Shown here: piece by piece, positions 52,603 to 59,795 of the stretch
How positions within the stretch are numbered: position 1 is the stretch's first letter
How the letters are laid out: each line of letters opens with the position of its first letter
DNA from: Streptomyces sp. NBC_01198
Lineage (GTDB): Bacteria; Actinomycetota; Actinomycetes; Streptomycetales; Streptomycetaceae
Length of the DNA: 64,000 nucleotides
Direction of reading: 5' to 3'
Assembly: GCF_036010485.1 (NCBI RefSeq)
Contig: NZ_CP108568.1
Span: 7,114,001-7,178,000, forward strand
Position numbers and translations under genes: made by a program
The notes under the pieces: model-generated
Told to the model about the DNA's origin: nothing
Databases searched by the model: none
The model's input: the letters and a program-made list of their open reading frames with translations, nothing else

Positions 52603-52660
52603 GGTCAACCCTTTGACCGGACGCTAGTGGTCAAAGGGTTGACCAGTCAAGTGCTTGACT
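52603..52660 (-). promoter_or_regulatory. three tandem 16-bp palindromic operators
   Basis: GGTCAACCCTTTGACC (52603-52618), GGTCAAAGGGTTGACC (52629-52644) and AGTCAAGTGCTTGACT (52645-52660) are each palindromic. Sites 1 and 2 are also inverted copies of each other, a 17-bp arm pair. They overlap the -35 and spacer of a promoter for the gene starting at 52584 and should bind a dimeric repressor cooperatively. Confidence 0.75.
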
Positions 52661-52679
52661 GGGCGGCGAGTCCAAAGTG

Positions 52680-52696
52680 AGTCACAGTATCACACT
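52680..52696 (-). repeat. stoperator-like 17-bp motif, site 1
   Basis: AGTCACAGTATCACACT on the plus strand; it covers the last codons of the sigma-region-4-like gene (the TGA stop is within the motif). Identical to site 2 at 54802. Confidence 0.7.
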
Positions 52697-53082
52697 GCGT
52701 CGGATGTGACCTCACTGTCGTAGCCGTCCACGTACTCTTCGCCGTTGAGCCAGGCGGCGACCTTACCCACGCCTCGCTCCAGCCGGTAACGCACGGCCCG
52801 GCCAGAGACCTCCTGGAAGGCGGCAATGACCTCGTCGTGGGAGTCGAGGGCGAAGTGCATGAAGAGGGCCTGGCGCTCGACGTAGGAGAGCGGAGCCTTC
52901 CGCCACCCCTGCCGGATGTCGGCGAGGTGAGCGAAGAGCGGCGACCCCTTCTTCTTATCGACGCTGGCCTTCGGCATGTCTGCGTCTGGCGCCTGCGGGT
53001 TGCGAATGCCGTACGCGGCCTCTGAGTCCCAGACGGCGGGGAAGAGGTGCTCCACGAGCGCCCGGTTATAGCCGCCGCTCAC
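52690..53082 (-). CDS. sigma-70 region 4-like protein, 130 aa
   Basis: GTG 53082 overlaps the stop of the upstream gene. The C-terminal part LSYVERQALFMHFALDSHDE, then VIAAFQEVSGRAVRYRLERG, resembles sigma region 4: a helix, a turn and a recognition helix. The N-terminal 60 residues (SGGYNRALVEHLFPAVW) have no known match. The partner gene upstream looks like region 2, so the pair may be a split sigma factor. Ends in Val-stop within the 17-bp motif. Confidence 0.5.
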   Translation of the reverse strand: MSGGYNRALVEHLFPAVWDSEAAYGIRNPQAPDADMPKASVDKKKGSPLFAHLADIRQGWRKAPLSYVERQALFMHFALDSHDEVIAAFQEVSGRAVRYRLERGVGKVAAWLNGEEYVDGYDSEVTSDAV

Positions 53083-53426
53083 ACAGCCTCCGCGTACGTG
53101 GCCTGGTTCGCCTCGTAGGAGGTGTTCCGCTCCAGCCGCCTCGTCTCCTTTGCGGCAAGATTGGTCAGGTCGCACCAGACCGCGTGGTGCAGCCGGCCGA
53201 GACCTCCCTCGGCGAGAGCGGCACGCATCTGTCCGGCATGGGCAGCGAGCGCGAGGTACGCCTCCTGGCGGAGATCCTCGAACTCCAGCCGGTCGTACTG
53301 CCTGGCAACCCGGCGTGCCGCCTTCTCGGCCGCCTCGCGGACGCCCTCGACGTCCAGGACCGACCAGTCGACCATGGCTTCTTCGACGCTCTCGCTCGGC
53401 GAGAACTCGGTGATTTCGATGTTCAA
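53079..53426 (-). CDS. sigma-70 region 2-like protein, 115 aa
   Basis: TTG 53426 overlaps the stop of the phosphoesterase gene (TTGA). The segment EFEDLRQEAYLALAAHAGQ matches the start of sigma region 2 (EDLxQExxLAL), and the following HHAVWCDLTNLAAKETRRLE could be the rest. No region 4 is present in this frame; the next gene supplies one. It may be a phage-encoded sigma subunit that redirects host RNA polymerase. Confidence 0.5.
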   Translation of the reverse strand: MNIEITEFSPSESVEEAMVDWSVLDVEGVREAAEKAARRVARQYDRLEFEDLRQEAYLALAAHAGQMRAALAEGGLGRLHHAVWCDLTNLAAKETRRLERNTSYEANQATYAEAV

Positions 53427-54613
53427 CGAACAACCTCCTTAACCGGCGTCTCGCCGTCCTTGGTGACCATGACCATGAGCCCCGGAGCTCCGGTCGTTCC
53501 CTTTGCGTGCCGCCACCACGTGGACTCCGACTCCATGGCCGGCGGCTGAACGAACGTGCGTGGTCCGTCCGTGTCGATGAACTCGTGATGTAGGTGTCCG
53601 GCGAGGAGAAGGTCCGCCTGGTGCATCGCCGACTCCTTGTTGAACGCCTGGCCCCTCCACCAGTCGAAGTGCTTGCCCGGCCTCCACTGGTGACCGTGGG
53701 CGTGGGCGGCGACCGTCCCCGAACAGTCCACGACGACTGTCAGTTCGTCCGTGTCGGGCACGAAGAACTCGACGTTGCCGAACTTGTCCGGGGCGAGGTC
53801 CGCGGCGTCCTTGACGGCGATCAATGACTCGGTGTCGTGCGAGTCGTCATATCGCGTCAAGCCCTTGCCGTTGATCCGGACGGCCTCGCCGTGATTTCCC
53901 GGCACTGCGGCCATCGTGACCCGACTGACCTCCGGTGCCGCCAGGCACATGCTGTGCAGCATGACTCGGCGCGTGAGCCGGATCTGCTCCGTCAGGGTCA
54001 GTGGCGTGCGCCAGGTGTTTGCGCCGCCTTGGCTGACGAAGCCTTCGACGTGGTCCCCGAGGAAGCCGAAGTGCACATGGCCGATGTCGAAGCGGAGCCG
54101 GTACGCCTCCAGGAGGACCATTGCCCGGTTTAGCCCGGTGACCGTCCGCTTCAGCGTCCCCTCGACGCCGTCTCCGTCGATCTTCCCGAACTGCATGTCG
54201 CCGAGAGCGATCACGTACGTCCACGAGCCGTCCCTGCGACGGTTCTCCCCGCCGAGGTCGTAGGTGTTGACGGCGGCAAGGAGATCGTCGATCGGAGGTC
54301 GCTCCGCCGTAGCCGTCCCCTCGCGACGCCTGAAGACGAAGCGGGCGCTCTCGCCGGTATTGCCGTTCGGCATCGTCCACTCGCTACGCCGGTACCCGGT
54401 CTGCTCCCAGTCGTCAGGGTTGAGGCCCTGCTCTTCCAAGTAGGTGCGGGCCGCGGTGCTCGTCGTCTCGCCGATCGGCCGGCGCAGCTCGGCGACGGCC
54501 TCCTCGCCCTTCACCTCCAGCTTGGACGTGAAGTCCTTGCTCGGGTTGGTCAGGCGCGGCGGGATGGCCGGGCCTACCGGCTTCGCGAGAAACGCCTTCT
54601 CCAGCGCACTCAC
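53423..54613 (-). CDS. phage metallophosphoesterase
   Basis: A 396-residue calcineurin-like phosphoesterase. Metal-binding motifs in order: VIALGDMQFGKIDG, GFLGDHVEGF, AAVPGNHGEA, AHAHGHQWRP and LAGHLHHEFID. The N-terminal 120 residues are a helical extra domain. GTG 54613 overlaps the stop of the upstream gene (GTGA). Phages use such enzymes in DNA metabolism or as nucleases/phosphatases; the substrate here is unknown. Confidence 0.88.
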   Translation of the reverse strand: MSALEKAFLAKPVGPAIPPRLTNPSKDFTSKLEVKGEEAVAELRRPIGETTSTAARTYLEEQGLNPDDWEQTGYRRSEWTMPNGNTGESARFVFRRREGTATAERPPIDDLLAAVNTYDLGGENRRRDGSWTYVIALGDMQFGKIDGDGVEGTLKRTVTGLNRAMVLLEAYRLRFDIGHVHFGFLGDHVEGFVSQGGANTWRTPLTLTEQIRLTRRVMLHSMCLAAPEVSRVTMAAVPGNHGEAVRINGKGLTRYDDSHDTESLIAVKDAADLAPDKFGNVEFFVPDTDELTVVVDCSGTVAAHAHGHQWRPGKHFDWWRGQAFNKESAMHQADLLLAGHLHHEFIDTDGPRTFVQPPAMESESTWWRHAKGTTGAPGLMVMVTKDGETPVKEVVR

Positions 54614-54807
54614 TCGGACACCTCGGGGTCGATGTCCACGCCGACGCTGGTTTCCCGGGCCCACTCGACAAAGTGCTCCAGGAGGACGCCTTCGCGCTCG
54701 AAGGTCTTGATTTCCTCGTCGCTCATGCCGTGGTAATGCTCGACGGGGGACTCGTACTCGACTACGAGCTCACGGCGGACGCGGACCATCCTGATGGATC
54801 GAGTCAC
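54610..54807 (-). CDS. small acidic phage protein, 65 aa
   Basis: GTG 54807 follows AAGGAG with 9 nt spacing. The 17-bp stoperator-like motif overlaps this start codon. The product (MTRSIRMVRVRRELVVEYES at the start) is acidic towards the end and has no known family. It overlaps the phosphoesterase gene by 4 bp. Confidence 0.65.
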   Translation of the reverse strand: MTRSIRMVRVRRELVVEYESPVEHYHGMSDEEIKTFEREGVLLEHFVEWARETSVGVDIDPEVSE

Positions 54808-54818
54808 AGTATCACACT
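54802..54818 (-). repeat. stoperator-like 17-bp motif, site 2
   Basis: Exact copy of AGTCACAGTATCACACT. It spans the stop of one gene (TGA at 54812-54814) and the GTG start of the next at 54807. Confidence 0.7.
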
Positions 54819-55030
54819 CCTTGTTGACGATAGGTCCGGCGGTACGTACGGATGGTCGAGGCGGAGACGTCGTGTCCGAACCGCCTGAGGGTCGAGGCCA
54901 GCCAGTCGGCCGAGGTCTCGCCGAGTAGGTGCGCCGCGAAGGCTGTCTGCTCGGCCTCGGTCAAGGCCGCGTAGATGTCGCGGAGCGTCGGACCCGGGTC
55001 GCCCGGCAGCCCGTCGAGGCGCTCGGTCAC
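54812..55030 (-). CDS. small helix-turn-helix-like phage protein, 72 aa
   Basis: GTG 55030 overlaps the upstream stop. The C-terminal half LGETSADWLASTLRRFGHDV followed by SASTIRTYRRTYRQQG has the shape of a helix-turn-helix. It might bind DNA as a regulator or small replication protein. No family match from memory. Ends in Val-stop within the 17-bp motif. Confidence 0.6.
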   Translation of the reverse strand: MTERLDGLPGDPGPTLRDIYAALTEAEQTAFAAHLLGETSADWLASTLRRFGHDVSASTIRTYRRTYRQQGV

Positions 55031-55353
55031 CACTTCTCCAGGTGCCTGATCTCGATACGGCGGCCAGCGGTGCTCGCCCGCTCGATCGCAGCGGCCATCC
55101 CCTTGGAGATGCCCAGGTCGACGTACACGACGATGGTCGCCCTTACCTTGTCGCCCCACAGGAGGCCGGCCCGGATGCCCATCTCCCGCTCCTCCGGCTT
55201 GTCGTCGTCGAGGATGCCCTCCTGCGTATAGAGCAGGTGGCTCGCAAAGGGCGCCTCGCCGCGTCGAAGGCAGTCGGCCATGGCGGCTCGGGCGTAGGTC
55301 AGGTTCTTCTCGACGTCGCCCGCGTACGGGCTCTCCAAGACTACGAGTCTCAC
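55027..55353 (-). CDS. DUF7768-like (nucleoside 2-deoxyribosyltransferase-fold) phage protein
   Basis: A 108-residue protein: VLESPYAGDVEKNLTYARAA, then LLYTQEGILDDDKPEEREMG, then KVRATIVVYVDLGISKGM. The order 'SPY-G, N, YA' at the N-terminus, an acidic middle segment and 'GIS-GM' near the end is that of DUF7768 proteins, which share the fold of nucleoside 2-deoxyribosyltransferases. A role in nucleotide handling is possible. It has 4-bp overlaps on both sides. Confidence 0.75.
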   Translation of the reverse strand: MRLVVLESPYAGDVEKNLTYARAAMADCLRRGEAPFASHLLYTQEGILDDDKPEEREMGIRAGLLWGDKVRATIVVYVDLGISKGMAAAIERASTAGRRIEIRHLEKW

Positions 55354-55745
55354 ATCGCCTCTTCGGGGTGGATCAGGCAGAGGCCGGCGTCGTACTCCTC
55401 GCCGTACCAGTAGCTGTCGTATCTGGTGCAGTAGGACTCGATCAGGTAGCGGCCGACGAGGAGGCCGTCCGTGCGGTCCCACTCGTTCGGACCCACGTCG
55501 GCGCGACGGAAGAACATGTCGAGGCCCGAGTAATCCTCTTCGTGCCTGACATCGCAGCCGACCTCGCCGTACTGGTCGATGCAGTCGTCGGTGTGCTCGA
55601 CGGTGAAGCCGTCCTCGGAGTCATCCTCGACGATCAGCCAGTGAGGCTGATGGTGCTTCGGCTGGCGACCCGGGAAGCGAATCTCGTCTTCTGGCATGCA
55701 AAAATCCCAGTCGGGGGACTCGAAGTGCTCGAAGTCGAGGATCAC
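55350..55745 (-). CDS. hypothetical acidic phage protein, 131 aa
   Basis: GTG 55745 overlaps the stop of the upstream gene. The product is strongly acidic and aromatic (MILDFEHFESPDWDFCMPED, and DRTDGLLVGRYLIESYCTRY). No family recognised. Acidic phage early proteins often inhibit host enzymes or mimic DNA, but nothing specific supports this. Confidence 0.65.
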   Translation of the reverse strand: MILDFEHFESPDWDFCMPEDEIRFPGRQPKHHQPHWLIVEDDSEDGFTVEHTDDCIDQYGEVGCDVRHEEDYSGLDMFFRRADVGPNEWDRTDGLLVGRYLIESYCTRYDSYWYGEEYDAGLCLIHPEEAM

Positions 55746-55912
55746 TCGCCACCGTCCATGACGTCGGCGACTCCGCGCAGGAACTCAGCGACCCGCCGGG
55801 GGACGTGCCCCTCTATGGCGGCGAACTCTGGGTCGAGGGCGACGCGGCCCACCTCGGTCAGCCCGCCGTCGCCCACCTGGATACGAACGGGGATCATCAT
55901 CTCGGCAGCCAT
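55742..55912 (-). CDS. small phage protein, 56 aa
   Basis: ATG 55912 overlaps the stop of the upstream gene (TGATG) and its end overlaps the next start. The product begins MAAEMMIPVRIQVGDGGLTE and ends RGVADVMDGGE. Unknown function. Confidence 0.7.
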   Translation of the reverse strand: MAAEMMIPVRIQVGDGGLTEVGRVALDPEFAAIEGHVPRRVAEFLRGVADVMDGGE

Positions 55913-56268
55913 CAGACGCCCAGCCCTCGGTCGATGGCGTCGATCGCGACGACGGCCTGTGCCGCAAGCAGGACCAGTGCGGCGCGCGACCCCGAAGCCT
56001 CGGCGTCTCCGAACGCCGCGAAGACGTCCTCGATCAACAGGCCGTCCATGCCAAGCGCCTGCTCGTCGGAGCGCTGAATGTTGATCGTCGACCAGCGCTG
56101 CTCCTGGGCCTCGTAGTGCTGCCGGCCAGCCTCGGGGTTCTTGCCACCACGTAGCGGAAGGCCCTCAGTCGGAGCCTCCTTCGCCTTCGCCTTGACCTCG
56201 CCCAGGATGCCGGTCAGTGGGTCGGGCTTACGCCCCGGCTTCCTCGGCGCTTCGGCGTTTGTCGTCAC
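55912..56268 (-). CDS. hypothetical phage protein, 118 aa
   Basis: GTG 56268 overlaps the primase stop (GTGA). The N-terminus is Lys/Pro-rich (EAPRKPGRKPDPLTGILGEV); the C-terminus is helical (ALVLLAAQAVVAIDAIDRGL). No family recognised. It sits between the primase and small genes, so it may help replication. Confidence 0.65.
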   Translation of the reverse strand: MTTNAEAPRKPGRKPDPLTGILGEVKAKAKEAPTEGLPLRGGKNPEAGRQHYEAQEQRWSTINIQRSDEQALGMDGLLIEDVFAAFGDAEASGSRAALVLLAAQAVVAIDAIDRGLGV

Positions 56269-56915
56269 GCTGCTTTCTCCTCTCGAAAGGCGGCGTAGAT
56301 TGCCTCTGCGCCGTACGTCATATACGTGTCGTTGACGTCGGCCGGAAGCCGCCGTACGGGCTTGGCGGACCGCAGCCCGCGCATCACTGCCGACGTCAGC
56401 TCGGCGCCCGCGTCGTCCGGGTCGGACCACAGCCACACCCGGTTGAACCCCGCGAGCATCCGCCGATGGCGGCCGAACCACATGTTCACGCCGGGGATGG
56501 CGACCGCATAAAGACCAAGCTTCCGCAGGATGATCCGGTCGAGCTCGCCCTCGGTCAGGTGAATCTCGTCGCCCGCCTCGTGGATCGAGTCGACCCCGTA
56601 CATCCTGGGAATGTCGTCCTTGACCGTGTTGTACTTGCCGTGGAAGAAGTCCCGGTGGTTGTGCTCCTGGAGGCAGCGGAAGCGGATCGTTAGCGGCTTG
56701 CCGTTGCGGCCCAGATAGGGGATGGCGAGCATTCCCCGGTAGCGCTCGTGCCCCGGGAAGGGATCACTTACGACGCCAAGTCGGTGTGTAGCCGCCTCCT
56801 CCCGCCCGACTCCCCTTGCCAGCAGGTACCCGGCGACCTCCGCCGTAACGGCTGCCTGATAGGCGCTCGTCGCCTCCTCCAGTAGTTCCCTCTGCGAGAT
56901 TGAGAGAGGCCGCAA
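56265..56915 (-). CDS. TOPRIM-domain primase, C-terminal part of a split primase
   Basis: A 216-residue protein. TOPRIM motifs are HLTEGELDRIILRKLGL (catalytic Glu) and VWLWSDPDDAGAELTS (Asp-x-Asp). It is preceded by the helical MRPLSISQRELLEEATSAYQ. TTG 56915 has GAGGAG 9 nt upstream. Its first 152 bp overlap, in another frame, the end of the zinc-finger gene. The two together equal a normal DnaG-type primase, so either they are separate subunits or a frameshift joins them. Confidence 0.85.
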   Translation of the reverse strand: MRPLSISQRELLEEATSAYQAAVTAEVAGYLLARGVGREEAATHRLGVVSDPFPGHERYRGMLAIPYLGRNGKPLTIRFRCLQEHNHRDFFHGKYNTVKDDIPRMYGVDSIHEAGDEIHLTEGELDRIILRKLGLYAVAIPGVNMWFGRHRRMLAGFNRVWLWSDPDDAGAELTSAVMRGLRSAKPVRRLPADVNDTYMTYGAEAIYAAFREEKAA

Positions 56916-57186
56916 GGGCGCATGCTCCTCGGAAATCGCAAGCCTCCTTCTGCATGATGAGCGTGTAGGAATCTCCGCCGACGCCGCAGCTCTGGCACTT
57001 GAACAGGCCCTCGCCGAGGTTGATCGACATAGACGGCGTTCGGTCGTCGTGAAGCGGGCACGACACCATCGACGTGTTCCGCATCGGGTTGAACTGGACT
57101 TCGTAGTGAGCGAGGACCGCTTCGAGCGTCGGCTTTACTCGCTCGTCGGGGCGCCAGCCGCGGTCGTTGACTCGACCGAACCTCAA
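56764..57186 (-). CDS. CHC2 zinc-finger domain, N-terminal part of a split primase
   Basis: A 140-residue protein. The primase zinc finger is MVSCPLHDDRTPSMSINLGE with FKCQSCGVGGD, giving Cys, His, Cys, Cys. The segment up to ALAASLNLAEG is domain-like; the last 37 residues are Gly/Arg-rich and look like out-of-frame translation of the TOPRIM gene. TTG 57186 overlaps the upstream stop (TTGA). The zinc finger recognises the template for primer synthesis. Confidence 0.8.
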   Translation of the reverse strand: MRFGRVNDRGWRPDERVKPTLEAVLAHYEVQFNPMRNTSMVSCPLHDDRTPSMSINLGEGLFKCQSCGVGGDSYTLIMQKEACDFRGACALAASLNLAEGTTGGGDERLSGSRYGGGRRVPAGKGSRAGGGGYTPTWRRK

Positions 57187-57320
57187 TGGGTCACCCCGTA
57201 GAGCTCCTCCACGGCGAGAATCTGCCCGAGGTCGGCGTCGGGGTCTTCGATGAAGGCGAAGAAGGCCTCCAGCTCATCCCATTGCTCGTTGCGCTCGTCT
57301 TGGGTCATGCCGGTGCCCAT
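57183..57320 (-). CDS. small acidic phage protein, 45 aa
   Basis: The frame runs from ATG 57320 to TGA 57183, with MGTGMTQDERNEQWDELEAF at the start and LAVEELYGVTH at the end. It may start at the second Met. No strong ribosome binding site is seen. It fills the gap between nuclease and primase genes and overlaps the primase start. Unknown function. Confidence 0.55.
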   Translation of the reverse strand: MGTGMTQDERNEQWDELEAFFAFIEDPDADLGQILAVEELYGVTH

Positions 57321-57328
57321 AGAGCCGA

Positions 57329-57694
57329 TCACTGAGGGTCCAGCCCGAGGTACTCCTCGACGGTCGTCAGCACGAACGCCTTCCGCCAGGGCTTCCCCCG
57401 GCGCTTTACGACGACGATCGACTCGACCCGGTCCAGGTCGAGGCCGCGGTGCTTGGCGAAGTGCTCGCGCTCGATCTGCGCTTGACCGAGGAAGACCCCC
57501 GGCTCGAATCGCGCGTTCTTCGCCTCGATCACGAGCCAGTGGCCGTCGTCCTCGCGGATGACCATGTCGCCTTCGTCTTCGGTGCCGTGCAGCCGGAGCG
57601 ACTCAACGTCGAGACCCTCGGCTCGCAGTCCCTCGCGAAGGTCGGTCTCCCACTGCGCACCCTTGCGCTTGTTCCGCGCCCCCTGACTTGTCAC
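57329..57694 (-). CDS. small endonuclease/Holliday-resolvase-like phage protein
   Basis: GTG 57694 follows AAGGGAG with 7 nt spacing. The 121-residue product has the PD-(D/E)xK-like core EDEGDMVIREDDGHWLVIEA with KNARFEPG. The pattern GxxxExxxRxxLRxxG near the N-terminus and E-x-K fits VRR_NUC or archaeal Holliday resolvase-like nucleases. It is probably part of the phage replication or recombination set. Confidence 0.75.
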   Translation of the reverse strand: MTSQGARNKRKGAQWETDLREGLRAEGLDVESLRLHGTEDEGDMVIREDDGHWLVIEAKNARFEPGVFLGQAQIEREHFAKHRGLDLDRVESIVVVKRRGKPWRKAFVLTTVEEYLGLDPQ

Positions 57695-57705
57695 ACTATT
57701 ACGCT
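57689..57705 (-). repeat. stoperator-like 17-bp motif, site 3 (13/17)
   Basis: TGTCACACTATTACGCT matches at 13 of 17 positions. It spans the helicase stop and the nuclease GTG start, as at site 2. Confidence 0.5.
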
Positions 57706-58592
57706 CCCTTCGAGTTAAGGACGACCGTCGAGGGCGTCCATCCTGAGCCGGCCGGGGCCGGGGTGTTGGGCTGTGAGGTGACCACCTGCCGAGGCAGAGC
57801 CGAGAAGCGAGTGATCTCCGGGTGGCAGCGCATCGACGCATACCGCCTTGCCGTGGGGTCACACGGCCCCATGCGCTGCTTGATGACGGCGACCCGGTAC
57901 TCCAGGCTCGTCGGGTCGAGAGCGACGCTCAGCGACAACTCAGGCTTCTCCGATAGGCCACCCTTGACCTGGTCTCGGCTCGGCGGCGACCAGGGATCCG
58001 TCTTCGCCTCCCACGCCTTGTCGCTCGCGTGGTGCATCAGGATGACCGTGCTGCCCGTCTCCCGAGCAAGCTCGGTGGCGTTCGACATGACCGCCATCTG
58101 TTCGGTGTAGTCGCTCTCGGCGCCCTCGAAGTCCATGAGGTTGTCGAAACAGACGATCTGCGGGTACGCGTCCCACAGCTCGACGTACGCTTCGAGCTCC
58201 TCGTCGACCGACCGCCAGGAAATCGGACTGCCGAAGCTGAACGTGATCTTCGAGTCCGCCAGTGCATCGAGGTAGCCCTGACGGTGACGACCTCCCGCCG
58301 CCATGCCGGCCTCAACCATCTCCGTCGTGTCGCCGGTCGCCATGCTGGCCAGCCGCGACGAGGCTGTGAAGGCGCTCATGTCGGCGGAGAAGTAGAGCGT
58401 TGGCAGATTCATCATCGCCGTCCAGAAGAGGGCGAAGCCGGACTTCTGGGTGCCACTGCGACCGCAGACCATGATGACCTGGCCATGCCGGGGGCGGCAG
58501 CCGATCGCGTACAGGGCCTCGAACGCCTCCACGCGAGGCAGTTCCTTGCCCGCCTCGGCGTGCAGCGCGAGGGACCTTCCGGGGGTGAGCAT
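57699..58592 (-). CDS. DnaB/RepA-like replicative helicase (RecA-fold ATPase)
   Basis: A 297-residue ATPase. Walker A is MVCGRSGTQKSGFALFW near residue 42, Walker B QIVCFDNLMDFEGAES, and a later STVILMHHAS is the sensor His strand. The layout is that of phage RepA/AAA_25 or short DnaB-like helicases. It is downstream of a 345-bp gene-free stretch and upstream of nuclease and primase genes, which form a replication block. Confidence 0.85.
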   Translation of the reverse strand: MLTPGRSLALHAEAGKELPRVEAFEALYAIGCRPRHGQVIMVCGRSGTQKSGFALFWTAMMNLPTLYFSADMSAFTASSRLASMATGDTTEMVEAGMAAGGRHRQGYLDALADSKITFSFGSPISWRSVDEELEAYVELWDAYPQIVCFDNLMDFEGAESDYTEQMAVMSNATELARETGSTVILMHHASDKAWEAKTDPWSPPSRDQVKGGLSEKPELSLSVALDPTSLEYRVAVIKQRMGPCDPTARRYASMRCHPEITRFSALPRQVVTSQPNTPAPAGSGWTPSTVVLNSKGA

Positions 58593-58937
58593 CTGCTCTC
58601 ACCACCTCCTCTCTCGCGGGGCGAGGTGCCCCGTCATGCGCCTCCCTTCGTCGTCACGCACGGCGAGTGTCGTGCTACATTTCCAGCCTGAGCGCCCCCC
58701 CGAGGTCCAGATAACTTCTGAACCAGACGGCGTGCGTAGACGTGTCCATCTTGGGCCTATGGGTCCCAAGTTAGCCCGGACAATTCCCGCACCACCTAAC
58801 CGCGACTGCAACGAACCGTCAGTAGACGGCGCACGGCTCCGGGCACCGTGCGACAACAGGCTTCCGCCTGTCGTTGCGGGTCGTCCTGCCTCGGGAGCCC
58901 CGTTACGTGGGCGGCCGAGTGGGACGAAGGACGGGCC
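58593..58937. other. gene-free stretch upstream of helicase
   Basis: No convincing gene. It contains a short hairpin CGGGGCGAGGTGCCCCG at about 58615-58631 and a dyad CTTGGG...CCCAAG at 58750-58770. It may hold the promoter for the helicase operon (minus) or a phage replication origin. No repeated iterons are evident. Confidence 0.4.
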
Positions 58938-59108
58938 GTGTGGACCCCGATTGGACATTTTCTTGCGTCAGCGCCATGGGTGCTGGCGGCCGTTGTCGCG
59001 ATAGCAGCCGTGGTCGTACTTGCGTCCTTCCGAGGCACGACCCCGGAGCAGCGCGCGGACATGATCAGGGCCTGGGCGGACGTCTTTCGTGGCGGCGGGC
59101 GCGACTAG
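58938..59108 (+). CDS. small single-span membrane protein, 56 aa
   Basis: GTG 58938 follows AAGGA with 6 nt spacing. The product has a hydrophobic segment PWVLAAVVAIAAVVVLASF and then an amphipathic tail with GTTPEQRADMIRAWADVFRG. It lies on the plus strand inside the minus-strand block and overlaps the convergent gene by 4 bp. It might be an antiholin- or superinfection-type protein; that is a guess. Confidence 0.55.
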   Translation: MWTPIGHFLASAPWVLAAVVAIAAVVVLASFRGTTPEQRADMIRAWADVFRGGGRD

Positions 59109-59542
59109 TCGAAGTCGGGCGCGTCGGCAATCGCCGCCTCCGCGGCCTCGTCGCGCTTGTTGGCGTAGTCGACGACCTGCTGCACGATCGCGGCGTCATG
59201 GACGGTACGCCAGACCCACGCCGGCTGCTGGCCGGGCTTGGACGGGGGGATCTGATCGAGGGTGACGATAACCGCCGCACCGACCATGTCCTTCAGGTCG
59301 CGGGCGAGCACGGTCTGTTCGATGCGCTGCCCCTTCGCCACCTCGGGCGTGCCGGCCGCGAGCGTCTCGGCGGACTTGAAGACGGTCACGTCACAGAGGG
59401 CCGAGTCCTTCGGGCCGTTGGGGGTCGGCCTCTGCAAGTCGAACTGGTTGACCTCGATCAGGACCGCGACCGCGTCCCGGTTCTCCTTCGGCTTGAACCA
59501 GCCGCCGCCCTGCACGGGGATCGTCTTCAGTGCGATTGCCAC
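59105..59542 (-). CDS. hypothetical phage protein, 145 aa (ssDNA-binding-like position)
   Basis: The product starts MAIALKTIPVQGGGWFKPKE and contains VLIEVNQFDLQRPTPNGPKD. A beta-rich protein with a C-terminal helical acidic end (AAEAAIADAPDFD). It lies next to an exonuclease and ssDNA-annealing-type neighbours, and the acidic C-terminus resembles single-strand binding proteins, but no family match is certain. Confidence 0.6.
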   Translation of the reverse strand: MAIALKTIPVQGGGWFKPKENRDAVAVLIEVNQFDLQRPTPNGPKDSALCDVTVFKSAETLAAGTPEVAKGQRIEQTVLARDLKDMVGAAVIVTLDQIPPSKPGQQPAWVWRTVHDAAIVQQVVDYANKRDEAAEAAIADAPDFD

Positions 59543-59594
59543 GGTGTAAGTCTCCTTTGTTCGGTGATCGGTGAATGGTGTTGGCGCCGTGCGC

Positions 59595-59795
59595 CTATGG
59601 GGTGAAGACGGCCAGGGTCGCGGCCTTCACGTCGAGAAGCCGAGCCCCCTCGAAGTCGGAGTAGTGCTCGCGGGCGTCCATCCGCGCCTTGGAGGAGATC
59701 GCGCTTGCGAGCTCGCGCTCGTTCACGACGTAGCCCGGAGGAACGTCAACCTCCAGGGCGAGCGTCACGGTCGAGACGACTCGGACCTTGCTCAC
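59595..59795 (-). CDS. small phage protein, 66 aa
   Basis: GTG 59795 overlaps the upstream stop (GTGA). The product begins VSKVRVVSTVTLALEVDVPP and has no recognised domain. A mixed alpha/beta sequence of about 66 residues. It is probably part of the same recombination block. Confidence 0.6.
   Translation of the reverse strand: MSKVRVVSTVTLALEVDVPPGYVVNERELASAISSKARMDAREHYSDFEGARLLDVKAATLAVFTP

Noticed and set aside
58599-58958. 119-codon minus-strand frame upstream of the helicase
   Set aside because: No ribosome binding site, Arg/Gly/Ser-rich composition and no overlap with neighbours in a block where real genes are tightly coupled.
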